Origin: Blastomyces gilchristii SLH14081 | Taxonomy: Eukaryota; Ascomycota; Eurotiomycetes; Onygenales; Ajellomycetaceae | Reading direction: 5' to 3' | DNA: 64,000 nucleotides | NCBI RefSeq assembly: GCF_000003855.2 | Contig: NW_003101677.1 | Coordinates: 1,657,506 to 1,721,505 of the forward strand | Part shown: piece after piece, positions 37,125-47,072 of the stretch | How positions within the stretch are numbered: the first letter of the stretch is position 1 | How the letters are laid out: each line of letters begins with the position of its first letter | Program-made: the position numbers and the translations under genes | The notes under the pieces: generated by a model | The model's database searches: none | Told to the model about the DNA's origin: nothing | The model's input: the letters and a program-made list of their open reading frames with translations, nothing else

Positions 37125-38198
37125 TATTATTATTATTATTCTTCAATTATAGATGTATACAGTCAGAGACTATGACATCTACCTGAGAACTTTTAGTTCT
37201 CAGGGTTTTTTCTATATCTGTAAAGTTAACTATTATACATTCATCAATTTCAGATATATAAAATCAGAAAATTTCAGCCTAGAATACAAAAACTGTTTAT
37301 AAATTACAGTGTTTTAACATCTTCTGATACTTTGAAATCATTTGACAATATCATAACAAAGAAAAAGAGAAAGAGAACACAGTCTTAAAGATAGATATAT
37401 TAAATAAATAGATAGAAAGAAATTGAAAGAAAAAGATAAAGTAAAGAGAGCTACAGAACAAGATCTCTGCAGTTTACATCTTAAGCTATATATATATTTT
37501 AATATTCTATATAACTGATCACTGCCTCTGTTCTCTCAGGCCTGCTTCAGAGATTATCATTCTCTCTAAAGAGCTGCCACTCAGCTAGCTTCTGTAACTA
37601 GCTTATTCATAAGTAAGATTCTCACTAAGAATAATATCAGAGCTACTCAATTCTAGTTAAGTCTCTAATCTTTCAGCTATCAATCTCAGCATTTCAGCCT
37701 ATCAATTGACTGTCACAGTCTTGCTTGCACTAATCATCTATTAAGAGTGTCTAGACCTTATCTCATCTAGGTTCTTACTAGGCTCAGAGTGTTCTAATTG
37801 AATAGTTTTTAAATCTTATTCTCTGAAAGTGAGTGTCTGGAGTGAGAGGAATGAGACCTGATCAGTTAAGCTTGATAATAATTCACTATTCTGTGAGCAC
37901 TCTAGACTTCAATCACTCTAGTACTGATCTAACTTGAAGCATTTGAGAGGCTGTTAATTCTAAGATCAGTGAGAATTAGTGTCTGGGAATTCTCAGAATG
38001 AACATCTTAAGCTTGATGATGATTCACTATAGTGCATCCAGGGGTCTTCAGTACTGTTTTATGACTTAACAGTGAAAGCTGTGATTAAGATGACTCTTAC
38101 AGAGTTCGAACCTGCTCTCTCTTGACATTCATTCCCTGAGGGGAAGGCCGCTAATTGAGGCTTTATAATAGCGTAGTTAATCACTACGTCACTGAGCC
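37125..38198 (-). mobile_element. tRNA-headed 1-kb retroposon (SINE family B), copy 2
   Basis: The minus-strand head at 38198 starts GGCTCAGTGACGTAGTGATT with B-box AGGTTCGAACT near 38105-38116. The (AAT)n tail is at 37125-37140. The 13-bp duplication GATAAAGAATCTT flanks it (37112-37124, 38199-38211), and the inverted transposon copy lacks it at the matching point near 19210. The last 320 bp (37143-37460) match the LINE 3' end at 28296-28600. The head differs from that of copy 1 although parts of the body match, so the family has exchanged heads or is very diverged. Confidence 0.85.
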
Positions 38199-39878
38199 GA
38201 TAAAGAATCTTAACATCAAGATAAAGAATAATGAGATGATTAATTCTTGAGATGAGAATAAGATAAAAGTAATTACTTAAGTAACTTTTACATTTACTTT
38301 ATAAAAGATAATGTTTTTTGACAATACTTTTTAATATTACTTTTTAATAATACTTTTTAATAACACTACTGTTAATTTTGAATAGATTGACTAATAATTT
38401 AAATATCATAGATTTGAAACATTGTTAATATGATTTGTATCTTCTCTAAACAATAACAATAATTTCATTATATTTAATAAATAAATAAATCAGTCACATC
38501 ACTGAATATGATACAGAATGTTAGAATACAGTGAAGTTTAATATATAAGATAACTATTTAAGCTCTTTGATTGTGTTAGATAATTAATTATTGAGTATAA
38601 CACTCTGATCAGAAAAAGATTCAGATATTGAAACTTTCTAATATAAAATATACTCAGTTGAAATATGTAATTGATTTACTGTTTCAGTTTTATAAGATAA
38701 TAAAGACAGTCTCAATCACTTATACATTAATACTGTAGTCAGTCTAGTGAGTGTATAATAGTTTATTTACTCATCTTGAGAAGCAGTTGAATCACTTAAA
38801 AAGAAATTCAGTCTGAAATAATGCTATAGCACAGGCTATTATTACTGTAAGAAATAAACTGATATATTACTACAGTAAAACTGAACAATCTTTTACAGAG
38901 TACTATGCTATAGTAGCTCTACTAGATCTCTTCTATTGAGTTAATATCTACACTTCTCAAGATTGAATAGAGAAGAAATAAGACTTGTATATTAAATTAA
39001 TCTGAGACTACTACAATGTTAACTATCAGAGATTTGAATAAGTAGATGTTTGAGATGTGAAGACAGTAAAATACAATTCTCTAGTAAGTAATGATCTTTG
39101 ATAACACTTCATATCACATAGAACTATAATACTAACTTTGAAATAGAACTTACATACATTGATTGCAACTGAAAATCAGGCAAAACTATATATTTACAAA
39201 ACTGAATTTGACTGCTATCTTTAAGATGATCTGATAAATTTACACATTAAATCAATTCTAGAGTTATAGAAAATTGTTAAGAGTATATATTCAACTATTA
39301 CACTAATAATACATGATATTCTGACAATTTCATTGACAGAGATGAGAATGAAGTGAAAGTTCAACTCAAGTTAAGATATTTATCACTATCACTGAGAACA
39401 ATTATAAGAAGAAACTATTAAGAAACTCATAATTATAAAATATAGAATTATCAGACAGTTTAATACCTCTGATTACAGTATATCAGAGAAGTGTAGTTTT
39501 CATGAGAAAGTGAAGAATAAACTTGTACAAGAATGTATTTAGTTGTTTCATAAGTGTTATTAATAATTATTACCAAATTCTGATTATATAAGCAATCACT
39601 GAATGAACTGAATGAGACTGATTTAATCTTCAGTCTCAGTCTCATTCTGATTTTGAAAGAATGATCATCTTTCACAGTTTATTCTGAGAAATTACTCTCA
39701 TTTCACTGTTCTTGAATTAAATCTGGTTATTTTTCATGCTATTTCTCTCAGAAATGGTTCATTTTCAGATTTTTTTGAGGCTTGGTTCTGGTGAGACTCA
39801 TGTCAAGAAATGTATGAGACCAGATCAAATGAAATCAAATGTGAAATTCATGGTTCTACTGGTCAGTCTAGCTCTGTG

Positions 39879-42760
39879 ACTGTAATAACTGTCTCACTTC
39901 ATATCTTTTTCAGAGCTGAAGAGTCTATTAATAGTGATCAGAACTTCTCAATAATCAAACTGATTAATTATTCAGATACTTTATCTTGCTGTAAAGTATG
40001 AGAAGAAGTCAGCTCTCACTTTATTTCTTCACTGAGTATATATGCTGTGACTGTATTCAAATTCAATTCTTCACAGTCTGAGTGAATAATTGTAATACTA
40101 TATCTCAGCAGATTCTTGATGAATTGATTAAAGATCTGTAGATATCTCAATGTCTCATTCTTGCATTTCAATAGAAATATTCATCTCATTCAGATGACAT
40201 TATCTGTAATCATCATTGCAAGCTTCTTATCAGTATAAGATAATATATTATTTTCAGTCTCAAGAGTCTCATGACTCTCATCATCACTGAATATATTCAC
40301 TCAACTCTTCAAGGCCTTGTGAGTGATATAACATGGTGTGAAATTCTTGTAGAAAGCATGTTTCTGTTTAGTCTTAACATATGTGACACAGAATGATAAT
40401 TTCTTCAGACTGATAATAATAATATTAAATTGTAAGTCTCTAGTCATTTTTAATATACTATTTTCACTGATATGATCAAGTTGATGATGTCAGTCATCTA
40501 TTAAAAGCTGTTTTGAAAGAACTGCAGATAATTGAGATGAAGATGAGATGATAAAGAAATCAGTATCTGAATTCTTAGAGTTGATTAACTGTTCAACCTT
40601 CTTATAACTGAATAGTCTCAAAGACTCAGCATTCAGATTGTAATCTGTTGAGATTGTCTTTGATTTTAAAACAGTTATATATGTCACTGCTTCATACATC
40701 AGATTATTCATTATTTCATGAAATGTCAGTGAGCTGTCAGATAGAATGTAAATGTTATTATGAAATAGATTAATATAGAAGATATCACTGTTAATAGATG
40801 ATAGAAACTTAAAGTAGTTCTCAGCATTAACTTGTATATCACAGTAAATATAGCTCTGACATTTTATAAGCTCAGCAGAGATCAGATTTGCAGATAGTTC
40901 TGATATATAGTATATATGATTGAATTCTATCAATCTTTCACTCACTGAGATGAATACAGTGCTGACACTCTGAATCTTCAGAATGACCTTGTTAATCACT
41001 TAAACTGTTAAATCATTGATTGCTATAAGTTCTGAAAATTGTAATCTATCACTTACTATGTGACATTCGGCGTCACTATTTCATATAGTGAGGAAATTCT
41101 TATGAGATTTTATAAAACAGGCTCATATATTGATTATCTCTGTAAGATTTGTTATCTGATAGATCTCTGATTCATCTGTAATAAATAGTTAAGTTCTATT
41201 CTCACTATTATTCTTTTTCTTCTTTTTCTTGAATTTCTTTATTCTCACAGCATTGTATATTCTTTAATTATTCAGAGTACTGTCTGAATTGATTAATTAA
41301 TAGATATTAAAGTAAGATCTCTCACATTCAGAATATATAGATGAATTGCTCAATCTCTGATAATTTCAGAAGCTCTCTTGAGTATTACTATGATCACATT
41401 CATTACAGTCTTCATAGACTGAATTCAATGTATTGTTGTTAGAATTAATAGATGTAGTGATCATTGTAGTTATTATAGCTATTATAGCTGAGTTAGTCAC
41501 AGAATCTGTATTCTGTGAATTCTTTTTATCTTTTGAAGAATTAAGCTGTGAGTGAATCTTCTTCATAAGAAGATCAATATTCAATATCACAGCTGTGAAT
41601 TTGAAATTCTGTGTCTTCTTAATCTTCTTCTGAATATAATTCCTTCAATTGTTAAGTAGAACTGAGTAAAAGATATTAAATATTCATGCATCTGAGAGAG
41701 AAGTATTCATCATCTTCAATTTCATAATAATGAACTGAAACTTATTAAAGAATGTGTGTAGATTGATGATCTGTGTATTATCAAGAGATATGAATTTCAG
41801 AACTATCTTATAGTGTAACTGTATTTTAAGAACAGAGTATTTCTATTCAATTACATTTCATAGAGTATAAGCAATCTGATTTTCATTATATTTGAAGAAA
41901 CATAATCTGACTTCTGCACTTAAGAAGTTCAAGATAAATATGTAGAGTCATCAGTTTCTGATGTTTCAGAATAATACTTATTTATTATCTCTTTATAGAG
42001 AGTTCTGAGTCTGTCATTTCTCTATTATATATTAACACTGTGCATCAACCAGTTTTGATTTCATGAAGATACTTTATGTGATGTAATTAAATGTGTCAGT
42101 TAAACTGTTTAGTCTCACAGTATTCTTGACATCTTTCTTGAATTGAGAGATTGTCTTGTCAACATAGCTATTCAGTTTATAAAGATTGAATTTCAATCTT
42201 TCACTGAGATTAGAATCTCATATAACTGTACAGACTGTTAAGATAATAGCAGAATAATTATTAACATTCTGTGATTAATCTATAGAGAATGAGAATCTCT
42301 ATTAACAGAGTTTTTTCAGTTGTAGTTTAAGTTCTAGAACTCTACATCTCTTCTTCTTCATCTTAAATATTATTTTAAGATGTTTTATCTGTTAATCTGA
42401 TATTATCTTATCTGAACAGTTGACTTTATAAGAATCAGTATTAAGCTATTAAGTAGATCAGAGAGCCGGTCTGATCATATCAGAAGCTGTATTTAAATCA
42501 GCTTTGAATTGAGAGAGTGTTTCAGAGTGTTTATTAATGAAGCTTTCAAAGGCTTCAGAAGAATGTTCACTGACAGAGCAGAAGTATGAAGAATTATTAT
42601 CATTAACTGCAACTGACTCAGTGAAAAGAATACAAGATTATAAATATGTATATAAGTGAGATTGTATTGAATCTATCATCTTGATATTCATTTATTGAAT
42701 TCTTAATATTCATTTATTGAATTCTTGTTAATATTATTTACTTTTTCTTACTTTTTTACA
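39879..42760 (-). pseudogene. Copia gag, protease and integrase start
   Basis: The ORF at 40999-40490 (169 codons) reads YYISELSANLISAELIKC, the region joining protease to integrase in copia polyproteins (family pattern: ...LYVPxLxxNLLSVSxL). Just upstream, at 41072-41080, the protease catalytic triplet Asp-Ser-Gly is Asn-Ser-Asp, followed by AECHIV. Both changes are G-to-A transitions. Gag-like sequence with a Cys pair (CNEC) extends through 41366-41590 to about 42760. The frame is interrupted and stops at the transposon border 39879. Confidence 0.75.
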
Positions 42761-42966
42761 ATGTAATGCATTTTCTGCAAGCCTCTTTTTTTTTTTTTTT
42801 TAAGTGAGTAGTAGTATTATTGATTAATAAGACCTCAATAACTGATAGAGTAAGATAATTTTAACTTCTGATGAGTGTATCAAATGAAGCAGTAGTTAAA
42901 ATAATGATTATATTGACAAGGAATCTCAAATTGGCTGCAATTTTGCACAAAACAGGTCTCATAACC

Positions 42967-43061
42967 TGTGAAAGGTGTAAAGCTTGTGTGATTGAAAGAT
43001 TGCTAGCTTGTGAAAAGTTATATGGTGGAAGGATTAGTAAGCCAGATCACGTGACCTGACA
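42967..43061 (-). repeat. Copia LTR (5' LTR in the coding orientation)
   Basis: 95 bp, direct repeat of 30441-30535, followed on the plus strand by the duplication TATTT. A small ORF across it (42871-43059, with CERCKAC) is a translation of LTR sequence, not a gene. Confidence 0.92.
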
Positions 43062-43066
43062 TATTT

Positions 43067-43124
43067 AACATCACGCAAGGACTCATCATAAGCTCCGGGA
43101 AGAATAATAATAATAATAATAATA
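43067..43124 (+). mobile_element. SINE family A, copy 2 (3' part)
   Basis: AACATCACGCAAGGACTCAT and an (AAT)n tail match the 3' end of copy 1 (reverse complement of 261-330). Together with 30142-30440 it makes a SINE of about 357 bp. The 15-bp duplication follows at 43125-43139. Confidence 0.9.
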
Positions 43125-43139
43125 ATATAACTGTCTTAT

Positions 43140-43944
43140 AGTCTGGAATTTATAGGCCATTACTACACCTACCCTAGTCACGTGCCACCCCAACCTATTT
43201 ACTAGCACTTACGCGGTGACGTGTAACCTGTGGTAAAGCTGTGGCTTCGTACTGATATCACACGGAAAAGAATTTTGATGTTGTTAGTATAGATACTCAA
43301 AACCCTCTTTTATTATCGTATCTCTCTCGTCAATCTCAAATACAATTACACCCCCCCCAACTTCGTTTTGAAGACAGCCATGGGTTTGATAAAGTACTGT
43401 GCACGCATGCCATATGTTGGCCCTCTCCTGTCGGTACATCATCCCCTTCCCCTCCAAAAGAGGAAAAAAACCTCGACTTTCTTCCTTCTTGTCTCATTAA
43501 TCCAGCGCTGCTCTGCTTGAGATATTTGCCGGGCAAATTAATTCCCTTTTACTATTGGAAGAGAATATTCCTTCAGCGCTTCGAGCTATGTATGTTTCCC
43601 AAAAACCCTGCTGAGTAGCTACCTATAGATGGTGGGCGTGGGCTGATTGGAGGCAACGGATATCAGCTTTGTACAGTACATGTACAGTACATGTTGATGA
43701 TATCCCATGCCCTCATTATCGGGCTCCCGACACTGCGAACGGGTTGCGAAATGTGGTAGGTAGGTGGTGTGATGCGTACAGTTCGATAGGTTACGGAACT
43801 GGTCGCTGGTCGCTGTAGAGCTGCACATCTGCACAGCGAGTCCTTGTAAAGCCCACCCCGCAACATCCCATCCCTAGCCACAATCCACTATTCCAATACT
43901 GTTTCCTCCTCTTTTTCACAGACATAAAAATTCACCTCTCCCCG
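43140..43944. other. Isochore border and intergenic DNA
   Basis: AT-rich, CpG-poor sequence gives way to balanced, CpG-containing sequence within about 50 bp. The first 20-25 bp may be a LINE remnant. No ORF is convincing. A palindromic GTACATGTAC repeat sits at about 43675-43695, a C run near 43352, and the 3' flank of the acetyltransferase gene lies at the right. Confidence 0.6.
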
Positions 43945-44571
43945 TCATCCCTCCATCCCCAGCCCCAACTCCAACACCATCCTCAACCCCTTCCTCCCAG
44001 GCCCATAATAATCCTCCACCCCTTCCACCTCCACAAACCCACAGCCCGCATACAACGCCCTCGCCACCGCCCGCTTCTCATCAACCCACAGCTGCACAGC
44101 CACACACCCCCTCCCGCCCCCTCGCTGCGGACACAGCGACTGCTCAATCACATACGTGAGCAGCTGCCGGCCGACACCCTGGCCGCGGAAGGGTTCTGCC
44201 ACGCAGACCTTGTGCAGGAGGGCGGTGCTCTTTTGGCGTACGTAGAGGGCGTAGGCTATTATTGGGGCTGGAGGCTGCGTTTGCGGTGTGGGAGTCGTGG
44301 TTGTGGGCGCGGGTGATCGCTCCTTGAGTATTTTTGAGGATACAGACACGGATATGGAGGTCGACCTGGCCGTATCGCCATCCGCGGCGGCGGTCGCGTA
44401 TAAGATGTGAGTATTCGGCTTCCGGCGATAGAGGGATTGGTCGGAGAAATCGAAGGCTTCGGAGGCGGGGAAGGTTTTGCGCTCTATGTGGTTGATTTGG
44501 GAGAGGATTTCGAGGGCGAGGGTCCTTTGCGTGAGGGAGTTGAGGTCGTGGATTGTTAGGGTGGGGGGCAT
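43945..44571 (-). CDS. GNAT-family N-acetyltransferase
   Basis: 208 residues, no intron. Members transfer acetyl from acetyl-CoA to an amine of a protein or small molecule. The acetyl-CoA pyrophosphate loop is visible as VCVAEPFRGQGVGRQLL (RGQGVG at about 129-134), preceded by the AYALYVRQ beta strand and followed by LWVDEKRAVARALYAGCGFV, the usual motif B (LxV...A..LY...GF). A low-complexity Thr/Pro/Gln loop lies at about 87-102. The start at 44571 has A at -3 (ACCATG); an ATG 33 bases upstream has a poorer context. The substrate cannot be told. The gene is divergent from MZT1 with 375 bp between them. Confidence 0.85.
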   Translation of the reverse strand: MPPTLTIHDLNSLTQRTLALEILSQINHIERKTFPASEAFDFSDQSLYRRKPNTHILYATAAADGDTARSTSISVSVSSKILKERSPAPTTTTPTPQTQPPAPIIAYALYVRQKSTALLHKVCVAEPFRGQGVGRQLLTYVIEQSLCPQRGGGRGCVAVQLWVDEKRAVARALYAGCGFVEVEGVEDYYGPGRKGLRMVLELGLGMEG

Positions 44572-44946
44572 GGTTGTATATATATCTAGCCTACTTAGAT
44601 ACATGTACTGTACATATGTAGTAGGTAGTCTACAATCCCCAGCTATATATGCTTTGGGAGGAAATATTTGGAAGATCTAGCTAGTCCCTGGCGTTGGGAC
44701 TGCAATTGTTGGCAATTATGTATATCTGGGCTATTTTCTACCCTTGGTGTGGAGAAGAAACACGCTAATCCTGTTACGTTACCAGCCTGACCTCATCGCT
44801 CAAGCCCTAAATGTTAATAATGTACTCCGTACTCCGTACTCCGTACAATAATTGAACGCAACCAGGGGAAGGAAACTCCAGAAAGAAACCAAAATTAAAC
44901 AATCAAGCACGCACCGAATAAAGAAGATCCCTCTCTCATCGATACC
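44572..44946. promoter_or_regulatory. Divergent intergenic region, acetyltransferase / MZT1
   Basis: 375 bp shared upstream region. It holds GTACATGTA words near 44605 and three tandem TACTCCG units at 44823-44846. No TATA box is positioned convincingly. Confidence 0.45.
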
Positions 44947-45537
44947 ATGCCCCCCCAACCACAACAACAAGATGACAAACGACAAGCCGCGCGCGAAGTC
45001 ATTGATATCCTGCATGAAATCTCTACAATACTGGTATGTTGGCATATATACGCTTAACGTCCCCACGTGTAAATATAAATTTTATTTCTTAGAAGAAAGA
45101 AAGAAAGAAAGGAAGGAAAAATACAGACATATAAATATATATATATCCTCTCTCAAATAAAACCGTTTAAACTGATTTCATTTATACTCACCAAGTGCTT
45201 GTCACAGAACACCCACCTCGACCGCACCGAACTATCCCTCTGCGTTTCCCTAATCGAAAACGGCGTGAATCCTGAAGCTCTCGCTGTAGGTGCCTACGCT
45301 ACGTACTATTTTCATTTTTATATGCCCAAAACCCCTCCCTCTCCCCAACCCCCTTAAAGACAACTTATGGACATTAAAAAAAATAAATAAATAAATAAAT
45401 AATGACAAAAGATACAACAAAAGATACAACGAGCTAACACACACCCCCGTCTTGCGCAGGCTGTCATCAAGGAATTGCGCAGAGAGGCAGTTGCTGCCGC
45501 CGCGACGACATCAGGGGCGGCGGCCGCGGTGGAGTAA
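44947..45537 (+). CDS. mzt1: Mitotic-spindle organizing protein 1 (MOZART1), 3 exons
   Basis: Exons 44947-45033, 45208-45285 and 45460-45537 encode 80 residues. Both introns are 174 bp with GTATGT/CAG and GTAGGT/CAG borders in phase 0. The core reads [16 protein letters not shown], then [20 protein letters not shown] and [12 protein letters not shown]. This is the near-invariant MZT1 helical bundle that binds gamma-tubulin complex proteins and docks the gamma-tubulin complex at spindle pole bodies for microtubule nucleation. The length equals the family norm (about 75-85). The N-terminus is Gln-rich and the C-terminus Ala-rich. The longest exon is only 87 bases, so ORF scans miss this gene. 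Confidence 0.95.
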
Positions 45538-47072
45538 AAGGGGAATTGTTCATTCAATGCCAACCTAGGTTACAATGTACATGTACATGTACATACATGC
45601 ATCGAATGAGTGCTAGTTACTCGAAATCAGACCCCGTGTGCCTGTCTCGGGATATGATATGATATGATATGGATGATGGATGATGGATGATTTGGATTCG
45701 TGTGTTTTCTTCCCTCCCTCTCCGGTGGTGGGCGGCTGGGGTTGTTGGTCTTTCGTGCTCTGAATGATGGGAATTTGGGGGGCGGGGAATGAAATGTGAA
45801 CTGGGTTTTTTTTTTTTTTTTTGTGGGGGGGGGGGGGGTATTTATTGCTGACGGTTCTCTCTTTTACTGTCTGGTCTGGTTTCGCTTGATGCTTTTATTA
45901 AATATGGTGTTCCGCAAAGACCTTCAAGGCTTCAAAACGAGGTGGTACCCTTGTGCCAACATGCTTTTTCTATGCTTTTCCGCGTACTTTTTTTGAGGGG
46001 GAGTTTTAATAGATGGGATGGGGAAATCGTTTTCGTGTGCGGGAACGAGAGAGGGGGTGAGGGCGGAGGGGGTGTTCATCTGTCATCTCTATATACCAGA
46101 TATGAGCTCATCGGGGTTTTTTTTTTTGTGCGGAGTTTTTGTCAGTTTTTCCACTCCTCCTTTGAAACCTTGAGTCATACTTAAGAGTATAGGTACCTAC
46201 CTACCTACCTAGTTATGATTTTTTGATTTTCCTTTCCTGCTTGAGCGGTGTCCGTTTACGTTAGGTATATATACCGTCTGGCCGCTTGCTGTATGTGAAG
46301 AGGGACATGCGGACACGGTGTACTTGAAACTCTCTTGCAGGGTGGGAAGTGTAACTAGCTGGGGAATACAAAAAACCAATACTCACCAACCTTTCAACCT
46401 GCTTTAAGGAAGAGTGAAACTAACTAATCTTTGCTGAAGTGGATTCTGATGACATGGTCCCTGGATTCAATTGGCATTTTTAGAACATGGCCTGGGATAG
46501 CCAGGGAACTTTTCGAAAATCATCTGGAGATAAAGGGGGATATGATCTTGATTTCTTATGTTGCAGTTATGTACCGTACTATACATAGCAGAAAGAAACA
46601 TGCCTAAAGATAAATTGACCACGCCATTTACTAGGTAAAGAGACTGTGCTTGTGAGCGAGTGACACTGAGTGTTGCCATGCGAGGAGAAATGAAGAGGAT
46701 TCAGGGGTAGAAAGATTGGGGGGGTTTGGGTGAGTGATTAAGAATTGAAATGCCCAGGCAAGGATCAATTTGAAACAAAAATAGTCAGCCCCGTTCCCAT
46801 CAAATTGGTGAATTTAAGACCCAAATAATAGACAAGGAACCATAGTCGCTTCTAAGATGTTAACGGAAAATAACTACTCGAGCTCCGCAGGTAAGGCGCA
46901 AGGAGGCAATTTGAGGTAGAAGTCGAAGTGGAAGTAATGTGTAACCCAGCATACCATAACATATGCAGAGTAAAAAACAAGATGGAAAAGGAGTATACAG
47001 CAAGAAAACAAGAAGAAGTATGACGACCAAAAAAAAAATTAAAAATATAAGCAACCCGAAGCTATGTCTGGC
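45538..47072. other. Long intergenic region with microsatellites
   Basis: 1.5 kb with no credible gene. It contains TGTACATGTACATGTACAT at about 45576-45594, (GATAT)n then GGATGAT repeats at 45650-45690, a T17 run followed by a G run at 45806-45838, and (CTAC/GTAC)n near 46192-46211. It covers the 3' ends of the convergent MZT1 and CUE genes. Confidence 0.55.

Larger units (their letters stand above)
32980..39870 (+). mobile_element. Large DNA transposon, 8-bp target duplication
   Basis: Perfect 10-bp terminal inverted repeats (TAGACTGACC / GGTCAGTCTA) and an exact 8-bp duplication GCTCTGTG (32972-32979, 39871-39878) delimit a 6.9-kb unit inside the copia integrase gene. Without the nested SINE it is about 5.8 kb. 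It contains a (TCA/TTA)n block at 34575-34700, A-rich and K/E-coding decayed stretches (34800-35525) and TA runs. I find no recognisable transposase. An 8-bp duplication fits hAT or Kyakuja/Dileera/Zisupton elements. The MITE at 16016 shares both ends and 18797-23325 is an inverted relative. Confidence 0.85.
30441..43061 (-). mobile_element. Ty1/copia element with 95-bp LTRs, itself interrupted
   Basis: Direct LTRs at 30441-30535 and 42967-43061 (TGTGAAAGGTGT...GACCTGACA) are flanked by the 5-bp duplication TATTT (30436-30440, 43062-43066). The coding strand is minus: gag and protease at the right, integrase, then RT and RNase H at the left. This integrase-before-RT order defines copia. Subtracting the nested DNA transposon (32980-39870 plus 8 bp) leaves 5.7 kb, a normal copia size. 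Frames are broken. Confidence 0.92.

Noticed and set aside
42871..43059. 62-codon ORF with a CERC/CKAC cysteine pattern suggesting a zinc finger
   Set aside because: Its C-terminal half is the copia LTR sequence, which recurs at 30441-30535. It is not a gene.
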